This document shows, one piece after another, positions 1 through 6,597 of a stretch of DNA of 7,206 bases (within the stretch, counting starts at the first letter, position 1; each line of letters opens with the position of its first letter). The notes under the pieces are model-generated. The model was not told the DNA's origin and made no database searches. It saw only the letters and a program-made list of their open reading frames with translations. The DNA is from Bacteroidales bacterium (GTDB lineage: Bacteria > Bacteroidota > Bacteroidia > Bacteroidales > Dysgonomonadaceae): assembly GCA_012728155.1 (NCBI GenBank), contig JAAYFR010000210.1, positions 1 through 7,206 on the forward strand, given 5' to 3'. Position numbers and translations under genes: made by a program.

Positions 1-46
1 AAACAAGTTTTATCTCTGTATTCACTTTTCGAAAAAATTCAAAGGT

Positions 47-118
47 GTCGTATGGAACTCGCTTTTAGTCATGTTCTTGTGTGAGAACAGTTATCATGCT
101 CGTTTCATACGACTAAAA
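47..118. repeat. Imperfect long hairpin with competing pairings, downstream of lepA
   Basis: Seen directly: 47-58 pairs with 102-113 (8 perfect pairs GTCGTATG/CATACGAC, then one G-T and three more pairs). Inside it is a perfect 5-bp hairpin, GTTCT at 73-77 with AGAAC at 84-88 and a TGTGTG loop. A second 8-bp pairing, TTTTAGTC (63-70) with GACTAAAA (111-118), shares bases 111-113 with the outer stem, so the two cannot form together. There is no T-tract on either side, so it is not a classical intrinsic terminator. The G-T pair becomes C-A on the minus strand, so folding is slightly better in plus-strand RNA. Function unknown. The rest of 1-214 holds no gene I can support; a short near-palindrome (about 192-207, core CCGA/TCGG) lies just past the lepA stop. 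Confidence 0.5.
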
Positions 119-214
119 TTAGAATCAAGACAAAAAATATACTCACTATTCAATATGCTAATTAAATCATTATTCCCATCGACACTATCGTTCCGACTTG
201 TCGGGATTGGCATA

Positions 215-2002
215 TTAGTCCAGTTTCAGCACCGCGAGGAACGCTTTCTGAGGCACCTCCACATTGCCGACCTGTTTCATCCGTTTCTTTCCCTCTTTCT
301 GTTTTTCGAGCAGCTTGCGCTTACGGGAGATGTCTCCCCCATAACATTTTGCGGTCACATCTTTCCGGACAGCTTTCACTGTTTCACGTGCGACGATCTT
401 TGCACCGATGGCTGCCTGAATGGCGATATCGAACTGCTGGCGCGGGATTAGTTCCTTCAGTTTCTCACACATCCGGCGACCGAAACTCTGCGCATTGTCG
501 ATATGGGTAAGCGTGGAGAGGGCATCTACCTGCTCGCCGTTCAAAAGGATATCCAGTTTTACCAGCTTCGATGGTCGGTAATCATAAAGATGATAATCGA
601 ACGAGGCATATCCTTTCGATATGCTTTTCAGCTTGTCGTAAAAATCGATCACTATCTCTCCCAGCGGCAGGTCATAGATGATCTCCACCCTATCCCCCGA
701 GACATACTCCTGCTTGATCAGGATACCTCGCTTACCGAGACAAAGGGTCATGATGGGCCCGATATAGGTGGTGTTGGTGATGACCGATGCACGGATATAG
801 GGCTCTTCAATACTTTCAATCAGTGTGACATCGGGTAGGCCTGCGGGGTTGTGCACCTCTTTCATCTTCCCTTTCTTATCATACACCTTGTAGGATACAT
901 TGGGTACCGTGGTGATCACATCCATATCGAACTCCCTTTCTAACCGCTCCTGAACAATTTCCATATGGAGCAATCCAAGGAAGCCGCACCGGAATCCGAA
1001 CCCCAGTGCGACAGACGACTCTGGTTGGAAGGTGAGCGAGGCGTCGTTGAGTTGTAATTTCTCGAGGGAGGCACGCAGGATTTCGAAATCTTCGCTGTCG
1101 ATGGGATATACACCGGCAAACACCATCGGCTTCACCTCTTCAAATCCTTCGATTGCTTTGGAAGCAGGCCGTTTCAGGTGGGTGATGGTATCCCCTACTT
1201 TCACCTCTTTCGATGTCTTGATGCCTGAAATGATATAACCCACATCGCCACAGCCGACCTCCTCTTTTGGCACCATGCTCAACCGCAGGATACCCACTTC
1301 GTCGGCATCATACTCCTTCCCGGTATTGATGAACTTCACCATATCGCCTTTCCTCAGGCTACCGTTCACAATCTTATAATAGGCGATGATACCACGGAAG
1401 GGATTGAATACCGAGTCGAAGATCAATGCCTGTAGCGGTGCGTCGGGATCCCCTTGCGGGGCGGGCACCCGTTTGATGATGGCATGCAGTATCTCTTCAA
1501 TACCGGTTCCTGTCTTTCCGCTTGCTCGGATAATATCTTCACGGGGAACGCCAAGCAACTGTACGATCTGGTCTTCCACCTCATCGGGCATGGCACTCTC
1601 CAGGTCGATTTTATTCAGGATAGGGATGATTTCCAAATCATGCTCGATAGCCATATATACGTTCGATATGGTCTGTGCCTGGATACCTTGGGCTGCGTCT
1701 ACCACCAGCAGAGCTCCCTCACAGGCGGCAATCGATCGCGACACCTCATAGGAGAAATCCACATGTCCCGGCGTATCGATCAGGTTGAAGGTGTAACCCT
1801 CACCCTCATATTCATAATCCATCTGTATCGCATGGCTTTTAATGGTGATGCCACGTTCCCTCTCCAGATCCATACTGTCGAGCACCTGCGCTTGCAGGTC
1901 TTTTCCCTCGACGGTCTTGGTGAACTCCAGCAGCCGGTCGGCCAGCGTACTCTTGCCGTGGTCTATATGTGCAATAATACAAAAATTACGTATATTCTTC
2001 AT
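215..2002 (-). CDS. lepA: Elongation factor 4 (LepA), ribosome-associated GTPase
   Basis: EF4/LepA is a translational GTPase that binds the ribosome; back-translocation and a role in 30S biogenesis have both been proposed. All family landmarks are visible (numbered from the ATG at 2002): G1 AHIDHGKS at 11-18, the switch I region RERGITIKS at 48-56, G3 DTPGH at 76-80, G4 NKID at 130-133. EF-G-like domains follow, then the LepA-specific C-terminal domain with the GGDISRKRKLLEKQKEGKK segment and the ending NVEVPQKAFLAVLKLD. The length of 595 residues is normal. A TTG at 2008 would add two residues, but the ATG is preferred: the family begins MKNIRNF, and GGAG (plus coordinates 2011-2014) lies 8 bases upstream. 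The gene starts two bases after the asnS stop, suggesting co-transcription and translational coupling. No frameshift or missing motif was seen. Confidence 0.97.
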   Translation of the reverse strand: MKNIRNFCIIAHIDHGKSTLADRLLEFTKTVEGKDLQAQVLDSMDLERERGITIKSHAIQMDYEYEGEGYTFNLIDTPGHVDFSYEVSRSIAACEGALLVVDAAQGIQAQTISNVYMAIEHDLEIIPILNKIDLESAMPDEVEDQIVQLLGVPREDIIRASGKTGTGIEEILHAIIKRVPAPQGDPDAPLQALIFDSVFNPFRGIIAYYKIVNGSLRKGDMVKFINTGKEYDADEVGILRLSMVPKEEVGCGDVGYIISGIKTSKEVKVGDTITHLKRPASKAIEGFEEVKPMVFAGVYPIDSEDFEILRASLEKLQLNDASLTFQPESSVALGFGFRCGFLGLLHMEIVQERLEREFDMDVITTVPNVSYKVYDKKGKMKEVHNPAGLPDVTLIESIEEPYIRASVITNTTYIGPIMTLCLGKRGILIKQEYVSGDRVEIIYDLPLGEIVIDFYDKLKSISKGYASFDYHLYDYRPSKLVKLDILLNGEQVDALSTLTHIDNAQSFGRRMCEKLKELIPRQQFDIAIQAAIGAKIVARETVKAVRKDVTAKCYGGDISRKRKLLEKQKEGKKRMKQVGNVEVPQKAFLAVLKLD

Positions 2003-2004
2003 AA

Positions 2005-3402
2005 TCAAAACTCCGCATTATTCGGCGTTCTTGGGAACGGGATTACGTCGCGGATATTGGCCATACCGGTAATAAAGAGCATCAACCGCTCAAATCCGAG
2101 ACCAAATCCTGAGTGGGGTGCGGTACCAAATTTGCGGGTTTCGAGATACCACCAGATCGGCTCGGTATGCATCCCGGTCTCTTCCACCCTTTGCATCAGC
2201 TTGTCATAATCCGATTCACGTTCCGATCCGCCGATGATCTCGCCAATTTTGGGGAAGAGCACATCCATTGCGCGGACGGTCTTGCCATCGTCGTTCTGTT
2301 TCATATAAAACGATTTGATCTCCCGTGGATAATCGGTCAGAATAACCGGACGCTTAAAATGCTTCTCTACCAGGTAACGTTCGTGCTCCGACTGCAGGTC
2401 GGCTCCCCAATATACTGGGAATTCGAACTTTTGTCCCGACGCTTCCAATATCTTCACGCCCTCAGTATAGGTGAGACGGACAAAATCGTTCTCAATGACG
2501 AACTTGAGACGGTCTGTCAGCTCTGCATCATACATCTTGGTAAGGAATTCAATATCCTCCTTAGAGTGTTCCAACATATAGCGGATAAGGTATTTCAGGA
2601 AATCTTCCGCCAAGTCCATGTTGTCGTTGATATCGTAAAAAGCCATTTCCGGCTCGATCATCCAGAATTCCGCCAGATGCCGGGGTGTATTGGAATTTTC
2701 CGCACGGAATGTGGGGCCGAAAGTATAGATTGCTCCCAGCGCCATCGCTCCCAACTCTCCTTCGAGCTGTCCCGAGACGGTCAGGTTTGTCTGGCGGCCG
2801 AAGAAATCCTCAGAAAAGTCGACCTTACCTTCTTTGGTGCGCGGCGGATTCTCCATCTCTAACGTAGACACTTCGAACATGGAACCGGCACCTTCCGCAT
2901 CGGATGCGGTGATAATGGGGGTATGAAAATAATAAAACCCTTTGTCGTTAAAATATTTGTGGATGGCATACGATAAATGGTGTCTCATCCTGAAGATCGC
3001 GCCAAAAGTATTGGTGCGTGGCCGAAGATGGGCTATTTCACGCAGGAACTCCAATGAGTGCCCTTTTTTCTGCAATGGATAGGTGGTGGGGTCGGCAGAT
3101 CCGTACACCTCGATCTCGGTGGCCCGTATCTCAACAGACTGTCCTTGTCCCTGGGATTCCACCAGCTCACCATTCACATTGATGCAAGCACCCGTGGTGA
3201 TAGGGCGAAGTAATTCTTCATCAAAACTAGATATATCTATAACTATCTGTATATTATTGATGGTTGACCCGTCGTTCAGTGCGACAAACCCCACATTTTT
3301 ATTTCCTCTGCGGGTACGCACCCATCCTTTTACATTGATCTCCTCACCGAAATTTGTAAGTTTTAATGCTTCTGAAATTTTTGTTCGTTTTAGTTGTTTC
3401 AT
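2005..3402 (-). CDS. asnS: Asparaginyl-tRNA synthetase
   Basis: Cytoplasmic class IIb aminoacyl-tRNA synthetase that attaches asparagine to tRNA-Asn using ATP. The N-terminal OB-fold anticodon-binding domain covers about residues 20-105 (VKGWVRTRRGNKNVGFVALNDG). The catalytic domain follows, with motif 2 beginning FRAENSNTPRHLAEFW at 232 and motif 3 GFGLGFERL at 432-440. The C-terminus, IRDVIPFPRTPNNAEF, is characteristic. The motif 3 and C-terminal wording is shared with AspRS, but the FRAENSNTPRHLAEFWMIEPE motif 2 and the Asn-type OB domain favour AsnRS. The length of 465 residues is typical. The start ATG at 3402 has no clear Shine-Dalgarno; a perfect 12-bp palindrome occupies that place. 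It lies downstream of the rluB-like gene (186 bp gap) and directly upstream of lepA. The gene is complete. Confidence 0.97.
   Translation of the reverse strand: MKQLKRTKISEALKLTNFGEEINVKGWVRTRRGNKNVGFVALNDGSTINNIQIVIDISSFDEELLRPITTGACINVNGELVESQGQGQSVEIRATEIEVYGSADPTTYPLQKKGHSLEFLREIAHLRPRTNTFGAIFRMRHHLSYAIHKYFNDKGFYYFHTPIITASDAEGAGSMFEVSTLEMENPPRTKEGKVDFSEDFFGRQTNLTVSGQLEGELGAMALGAIYTFGPTFRAENSNTPRHLAEFWMIEPEMAFYDINDNMDLAEDFLKYLIRYMLEHSKEDIEFLTKMYDAELTDRLKFVIENDFVRLTYTEGVKILEASGQKFEFPVYWGADLQSEHERYLVEKHFKRPVILTDYPREIKSFYMKQNDDGKTVRAMDVLFPKIGEIIGGSERESDYDKLMQRVEETGMHTEPIWWYLETRKFGTAPHSGFGLGFERLMLFITGMANIRDVIPFPRTPNNAEF
2011..2014 (-). promoter_or_regulatory. Shine-Dalgarno GGAG for lepA, inside the asnS 3' end
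   Basis: On the minus strand GGAG lies within the last codons of asnS (GCG GAG TTT) and is 8 bases upstream of the ATG at 2002. The other large genes here show no comparable site, so this supports the ATG over the TTG at 2008. It also fits ribosomes finishing asnS being passed to lepA. Confidence 0.65.
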
Positions 3403-3403
3403 A

Positions 3404-3415
3404 AACTATATAGTT
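3404..3415. repeat. 12-bp perfect palindrome at the asnS ribosome-binding position
   Basis: AACTATATAGTT is fully self-complementary and ends one base before the asnS start codon (ATG at 3402-3400). It could be an operator or a small hairpin affecting initiation, or chance in AT-rich sequence. No TAnnTTTG promoter element was found in the 3403-3588 gap, so asnS may depend on read-through from the rluB-like gene. Confidence 0.4.
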
Positions 3416-3505
3416 CAATATCGCAAGTAACTCGCATTGATCACCCACTTTTGTAATAAATGCAATTCGCTTATGCGATTAAATTATCTTAGAAATATCC
3501 AATCA

Positions 3506-3529
3506 TTCCTGTGCGAAACTGTACAGGAA
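3506..3529. repeat. 9-bp stem inverted repeat between rluB-like gene and asnS
   Basis: 3506-3514 pairs with 3521-3529 (TTCCTGT/ACAGGAA perfect, plus one G-T and one C-G pair) with a 6-base loop. No T-tract follows on either strand, so it is not a canonical intrinsic terminator. A smaller 5-bp hairpin, GTTAC/GTAAC, lies at 3542-3557, closer to the rluB-like stop codon. They may act as mRNA processing or 3'-end structures within the gene string. Confidence 0.4.
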
Positions 3530-3588
3530 AATATTATTGCTGTTACTATGTTGTAACGGATAATTAAATATGAATGAAGAGAGATTCG

Positions 3589-4791
3589 TCAGTCGAAAGC
3601 CCCCATCCGTAACATGTTCACCTCTTGCTCCGAGAGGTAGCGCCATTTTCCGCGAGAAAGTTTTTTCTTGGTCAGTCCCGCGAAATAGACCCTGTCGAGC
3701 TTCATTACCCGATAGCCCATTTTTTCAAATATACGACGAATAATTCGATTTCTGCCCGAATGGATCTCAATTCCCACCTGGGTGAGGTCTTCCTCCGTCA
3801 CATAACTGATTGCATCAGCATGGATTTCGCCATCTTCCAGTTCAATGCCGTCAGCAATCATCTGCATATGCTCCATCGCTACCGGCTTGTCGAGCCATAC
3901 CTGATAGATCTTCCGTTTTTCGTACTTCGGATGTGTTAATTTCGATGCCAGATCACCATCGTTGGTCAGCAGCAATACCCCTGTGGTGGCTCTATCCAAT
4001 CGCCCTACCGGATAAATCCTTTCGGTAGCGGCACTTTTTACCAGCTCCATCACCGTCTTTCTATTTTCCGGGTCATCGGTCGTGGTCACAAATCCTTTCG
4101 GTTTATTCAGCAATACATAGACTTTACTTTCGAGTTGTACCGGCTGGTTGTGGAACATCACCTCATCAGAGCGAGTAATCTTTGTACCCAGTTCTGTTAC
4201 CACTTCTCCATTCACTTTCACCACACCTGCCTGAATAAACTCGTCCGCTTCACGTCGGGAGCATACGCCTGCATTGGCCAGATATTTGTTCAGTCTGATC
4301 GGTGCGTTGGGGTCGGCATTCTCTTTGTACTTAATCTGTTTGAACGGTTTTTTCTTTTTCAGCTTTTTTATCGGTTTGGCCACTCTTCCAGAAGCTGGCC
4401 TGCCCGGACCGTTGGAAGGTTGGTTGCCCCAACTCCGATTGTTATAGCCACCTTCACCACTACTCCTTTGAGGAGATTGCGTGCGTTCACCTACGCGGGG
4501 ACGACGTTTTCTCATGCCTCCTTCGCTACTTCCACCATAGTTTTCCTGGCGGGAATCTCTGTTATAATTCGGGTTGTAGGGTTGCCTCTCCTGATTATAC
4601 GACCTCTCCGGGTTGTAAGGCTGTCTCTCCTGATTATACGACCTCTCCGGGTTGTAGGAGGGCCTGTCAGAATAATAGCCATCTTGCTGTGTTCTCCGCT
4701 CATTGCCATAATTTCTATTCGAAACGTGTCTCTCATTGTTCGCGCTGTGATAACTCCGTTTTGGGCGCGATTCCTCATTGTTTGTTGTCAT
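3589..4791 (-). CDS. RsuA/RluB-family pseudouridine synthase with long low-complexity N-terminus
   Basis: Converts a specific uridine in rRNA to pseudouridine. The C-terminal part is canonical. An S4 RNA-binding domain at about 165-210 reads IRLNKYLANAGVCSRREADEF. The catalytic domain starts near 224 and carries the motif GRLDRATTGVLLLTNDGDLA, with D266 as the expected catalytic aspartate, and the later motif EIHSGRNRIIRRIFEKMGYRV. Residues 1-160 are unlike the compact E. coli enzymes: rich in N, R, Q, Y, P, S and G, almost without hydrophobic residues, with a 13-residue unit YNPERSYNQERQP repeated twice at 46-71 and a lysine patch (KKLKKKKPFK) at 142-151. This region is probably disordered and may bind RNA. 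Family membership is secure; the exact target (RluB, RluE, RluF or RsuA type) cannot be settled, so no symbol is given. The ATG at 4791 has no obvious Shine-Dalgarno. It lies 122 bp downstream of purB. Confidence 0.93.
   Translation of the reverse strand: MTTNNEESRPKRSYHSANNERHVSNRNYGNERRTQQDGYYSDRPSYNPERSYNQERQPYNPERSYNQERQPYNPNYNRDSRQENYGGSSEGGMRKRRPRVGERTQSPQRSSGEGGYNNRSWGNQPSNGPGRPASGRVAKPIKKLKKKKPFKQIKYKENADPNAPIRLNKYLANAGVCSRREADEFIQAGVVKVNGEVVTELGTKITRSDEVMFHNQPVQLESKVYVLLNKPKGFVTTTDDPENRKTVMELVKSAATERIYPVGRLDRATTGVLLLTNDGDLASKLTHPKYEKRKIYQVWLDKPVAMEHMQMIADGIELEDGEIHADAISYVTEEDLTQVGIEIHSGRNRIIRRIFEKMGYRVMKLDRVYFAGLTKKKLSRGKWRYLSEQEVNMLRMGAFD
4571..4648 (-). repeat. Two tandem 39-bp repeats in the rluB-like gene
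   Basis: Units 4571-4609 and 4610-4648 differ at only three bases, and the start of a third copy (GGGTTGTA) follows at 4649. Each unit is 13 codons, so copy-number change keeps the frame. They encode the repeated YNPERSYNQERQP segment of the disordered N-terminus. Near-identity at DNA level points to recent duplication or slippage. Confidence 0.85.
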
Positions 4792-4869
4792 TGTTGTACT
4801 TGCTTTTTTATTACATAATGAAACCTCACGGTTTTTTCTTTTTTAAATCACATTTTTTTTCTCTACTGA

Positions 4870-4886
4870 CCGGTTCATATGACCGG
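4870..4886. repeat. Short GC-rich hairpin after purB
   Basis: CCGGT (4870-4874) and ACCGG (4882-4886) flank the loop TCATATG, 27 bases past the purB stop codon. In the minus direction an A-run follows rather than a T-run, so it does not qualify as a standard terminator. It may mark an mRNA 3' end or a processing site between purB and the rluB-like gene. The remainder of 4792-4913 is AT-rich with no promoter match. Confidence 0.4.
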
Positions 4887-4913
4887 ATCCGATCTCTTCA
4901 ATAAAAAGTTTTC

Positions 4914-6251
4914 TTATAATCCTGTGTAATTTTGTGGTGTGATCTCTTTCAACTCTTTTTTTACCTTTTCATCCACATTCAAATTGTCAATAAATTCCGA
5001 AATACTCTCCCGGGTGATTCGTCTATTGGTTCTCGTTAAATTTTTCAATGCTTCATAGGGTTTCGGATACCCTTCACGTCTTAAAATGGTCTGAATTCCT
5101 TCGGCAACCACTGCCCAATTATTATCCAGATCCCTTTCAATTGCTTCTCGGTTTAATAACAATTTATGCAGCCCTTTTGTTGTACTTTTAAGTGCAATTA
5201 ATCCATGTGCCATGGGTACACCGATATTCCTGATCACTGTAGAATCGGTAAGGTCGCGTTGCAATCGTGATATGGGCAGTTTTGCCGCCAGATGTTCCAG
5301 TAATGCGTTGGCAATACCCAGATTCCCTTCCGCATTTTCGAAATCAATCGGGTTCACCTTGTGGGGCATAGCCGACGAGCCGATCTCTCCTTCCTTGATC
5401 TTTTGCTTGAAGTAGTCCATCGATATATATTGCCATATATCCCTGGTGAAGTCGATCAAGATAGTGTGGATACGCTTCATTGCATCGAACGACGCGGCGA
5501 AAGCGTCGTAATTGGATATCTGGGTGGTGTATTCCTCCCGGCATAATCCCAGCTTCTCCTGCAGGAAACGATCACCAAACTGCTTCCAGTCGGTTTGTGG
5601 ATAAGCTACTCGATGCGCATTGAAATTACCGGTGGCCCCGCCGAATTTCGCTTTCGCGGGAATCCCCTTCACTGCTTCTATCTGATTGTTTAAGCGGTAT
5701 GTAAAGACCTTTATCTCTTTTCCCAGGCGCGTGGGTGAGGCCGGCTGTCCGTGTGTGCGTGCCAGCATGGGGATCGCCTCCCACTCATCAGCAAGCGCCT
5801 CCATTTGCAAGACCAGCTTTTCCAGTTCGGGGATATAGGTTTGCTGCAGGGCATCCCGCCACATCATCGGAGTGGCCGTATTATTGATATCCTGCGATGT
5901 CAATCCGAAATGGATAAATTCCTTGTAATCCGAGAGGTGAAGCGCGTCGAACTCCTCTTTCAAAAAATACTCCACCGCCTTCACGTCGTGATTGGTGATC
6001 TTTTCAATTTCTTTGATCCGGCGGGCATCCCTTTCACTGAAATTGAGGTACAACGCCCTTAGCTGTCCAAAGATCGCTTCATCTTTCAACGGGAGGATCT
6101 TCTCTTCACAGAGAGCGATAAAATAATCGATCTCCACCTGTACACGGTATCGGATAAGTGCGTACTCGGAAAAGAAGGCATCCAATTCTGCGGTTTTGTC
6201 TCTGTATCGGCCATCAACGGGTGAAATTGCTGTCAGTTGATCTAAATTCAT
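4914..6251 (-). CDS. purB: Adenylosuccinate lyase
   Basis: Cytoplasmic purine-synthesis enzyme of the fumarase/aspartase superfamily. It cleaves SAICAR to AICAR plus fumarate, and adenylosuccinate to AMP plus fumarate. Visible motifs: N-terminal LTAISPVDGRY; TSQDINNTA at 118-126; ARTHGQPASPT at 164-173 with H167 as the probable general acid; and the superfamily loop GSSAMPHKVNP at 291-301, whose serine is the expected catalytic base. The C-terminus ends ITPQNYTGL, as in E. coli-type PurB. The length of 445 residues is close to the roughly 456 of E. coli PurB. The start ATG at 6251 gives the family-typical MNLDQLTAISPVDGRY; there is no Shine-Dalgarno. It is the first gene of the leftward string, with a probable promoter about 160 bp upstream and a long leader. 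The gene appears intact. Confidence 0.96.
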   Translation of the reverse strand: MNLDQLTAISPVDGRYRDKTAELDAFFSEYALIRYRVQVEIDYFIALCEEKILPLKDEAIFGQLRALYLNFSERDARRIKEIEKITNHDVKAVEYFLKEEFDALHLSDYKEFIHFGLTSQDINNTATPMMWRDALQQTYIPELEKLVLQMEALADEWEAIPMLARTHGQPASPTRLGKEIKVFTYRLNNQIEAVKGIPAKAKFGGATGNFNAHRVAYPQTDWKQFGDRFLQEKLGLCREEYTTQISNYDAFAASFDAMKRIHTILIDFTRDIWQYISMDYFKQKIKEGEIGSSAMPHKVNPIDFENAEGNLGIANALLEHLAAKLPISRLQRDLTDSTVIRNIGVPMAHGLIALKSTTKGLHKLLLNREAIERDLDNNWAVVAEGIQTILRREGYPKPYEALKNLTRTNRRITRESISEFIDNLNVDEKVKKELKEITPQNYTGL

Positions 6252-6299
6252 TGTAATGCTACACTCGTAGTTCTTGAAGATAATATTTGTCGGCTGAAT

Positions 6300-6328
6300 G
6301 GCGAAAAATCATTTTCCGTACATTCGCC
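6300..6328 (-). other. Possible alternative hairpins in the purB leader
   Basis: GGCGAA (6300-6305) can pair with TTCGCC (6323-6328). Alternatively GAAAA (6303-6307) can pair with TTTTC (6312-6316). The two stems share bases 6303-6305, so they are mutually exclusive. They lie about 50 bases before the purB start inside the predicted leader of about 150 nt. I recognise no known riboswitch core here. Confidence 0.3.
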
Positions 6329-6363
6329 CTAATCATTTGGATTCTGTGTTATTTTGAGAAATC

Positions 6364-6383
6364 TACATTATTTTGATAATGTA
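6364..6383. repeat. 8-bp perfect inverted repeat in the purB leader
   Basis: TACATTAT and ATAATGTA are separated by TTTG. The 9-mer TTATTTTGA in its centre (6368-6376) also occurs at 6349-6357, exactly 19 bp away, giving a direct repeat on one face of the helix. The arrangement suits a regulator binding site downstream of the predicted purB promoter, or an RNA hairpin in its leader. No T-tract makes it a terminator. Confidence 0.45.
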
Positions 6384-6407
6384 TCCACTACCCTATTTTT
6401 CGTGCTA

Positions 6408-6438
6408 CAAAAATAAGGATAATAATAGACCCATGAAA
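6408..6438 (-). promoter_or_regulatory. Predicted purB promoter (Bacteroidetes type)
   Basis: On the minus strand TATTTTTG (plus 6408-6415) matches the -7 pattern TAnnTTTG. TTTC (plus 6435-6438) stands at the -33 place, one base off TTTG, with a 19-bp spacer. It is the only CAAAnnTA match on the plus strand between purB and the tRNA promoter. Transcription would start near 6402, giving purB a leader of about 150 nt. Confidence 0.55.
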
Positions 6439-6466
6439 ATATTTATAAAAAATATTTGTAAAAAGT

Positions 6467-6497
6467 TTTGCAGGAAAATAAAATCAACGTATCTTTG
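6467..6497 (+). promoter_or_regulatory. Strong predicted promoter of the tRNA-Val locus
   Basis: TTTG at 6467-6470, a 19-bp spacer and TATCTTTG at 6490-6497 form an exact match to the Bacteroidetes promoter consensus. AT-rich sequence with two copies of AAATATTT (6437-6444, 6450-6457) lies just upstream, like an UP element. The expected start near 6503 is about a dozen bases before the first tRNA-like module. The signal diverges from the purB promoter. Confidence 0.8.
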
Positions 6498-6515
6498 CAT
6501 CGCTTTTCAGGAAAA

Positions 6516-6570
6516 GGGCGTTTAGCTCAGCTGGTTCAGAGCACTCCGTTACATTCGGAGGGGTCGGCTC
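6516..6570 (+). pseudogene. tRNA-Val-like 5' fragment (no T-arm, no 3' acceptor strand)
   Basis: The first 28 bases (6516-6543) are identical to the start of the intact tRNA-Val at 6598: acceptor 5' strand GGGCGTT, complete D-arm and base 26. A perfectly paired anticodon stem follows (CTCCG 6544-6548, CGGAG 6556-6560), then GGGTCGGC as in the intact gene. After about 6570 the match ends: there is no T-arm, no AACGCCC to close the acceptor stem, and the sequence runs AT-rich to 6597. The 7-base loop TTACATT would put ACA in the anticodon position with an unusual T37. A valine GAC loop (TTGACAT) that lost a G and gained a T is one possible origin. It lies between the promoter and the real tRNA, so it would be part of the precursor transcript. 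Confidence 0.8.
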
Positions 6571-6597
6571 CAGCGAAAATAGGTTCTTTAAAATATC

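Noticed and set aside
71..451. Plus-strand 126-codon frame at the left edge
   Set aside because: Most of it is antisense to the lepA C-terminus, and the rest covers the intergenic hairpin. No domain is recognisable.
2003..2008. TTG start for lepA overlapping the asnS stop
   Set aside because: The ATG at 2002 fits the family N-terminus MKNIRNF and has GGAG 8 bases upstream.
1454..2862. Long plus-strand open frames opposite lepA and asnS (for example 1454-2209 and 2113-2862)
   Set aside because: They lie antisense to two fully recognisable proteins, show no recognisable domains, and have no promoter. They are by-products of codon bias on the other strand.
4571..4660. CRISPR-like repeats
   Set aside because: The 39-bp units abut with no spacers and encode an in-frame peptide repeat.
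4135..4818. Plus-strand 227-codon frame and a minus-strand 88-codon frame over the rluB-like gene
   Set aside because: Both mirror the low-complexity repeat region of the real gene in other frames and lack independent signals.
4821..4843. Plus-strand terminator (AAACC-TCAC-GGTTT followed by T-rich sequence)
   Set aside because: No plus-strand gene ends here and the stem is only 5 bp. In the real transcription direction it is a small GTGA-loop hairpin in the rluB-like leader.
6252..6402. Known purine or other riboswitch upstream of purB
   Set aside because: No conserved riboswitch core that I know is visible; only short AT-rich stems are present.
6516..6570. Functional tRNA-Cys (ACA anticodon)
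   Set aside because: No T-arm and no 3' acceptor strand are present, the discriminator cannot be placed, and T37 would be abnormal.
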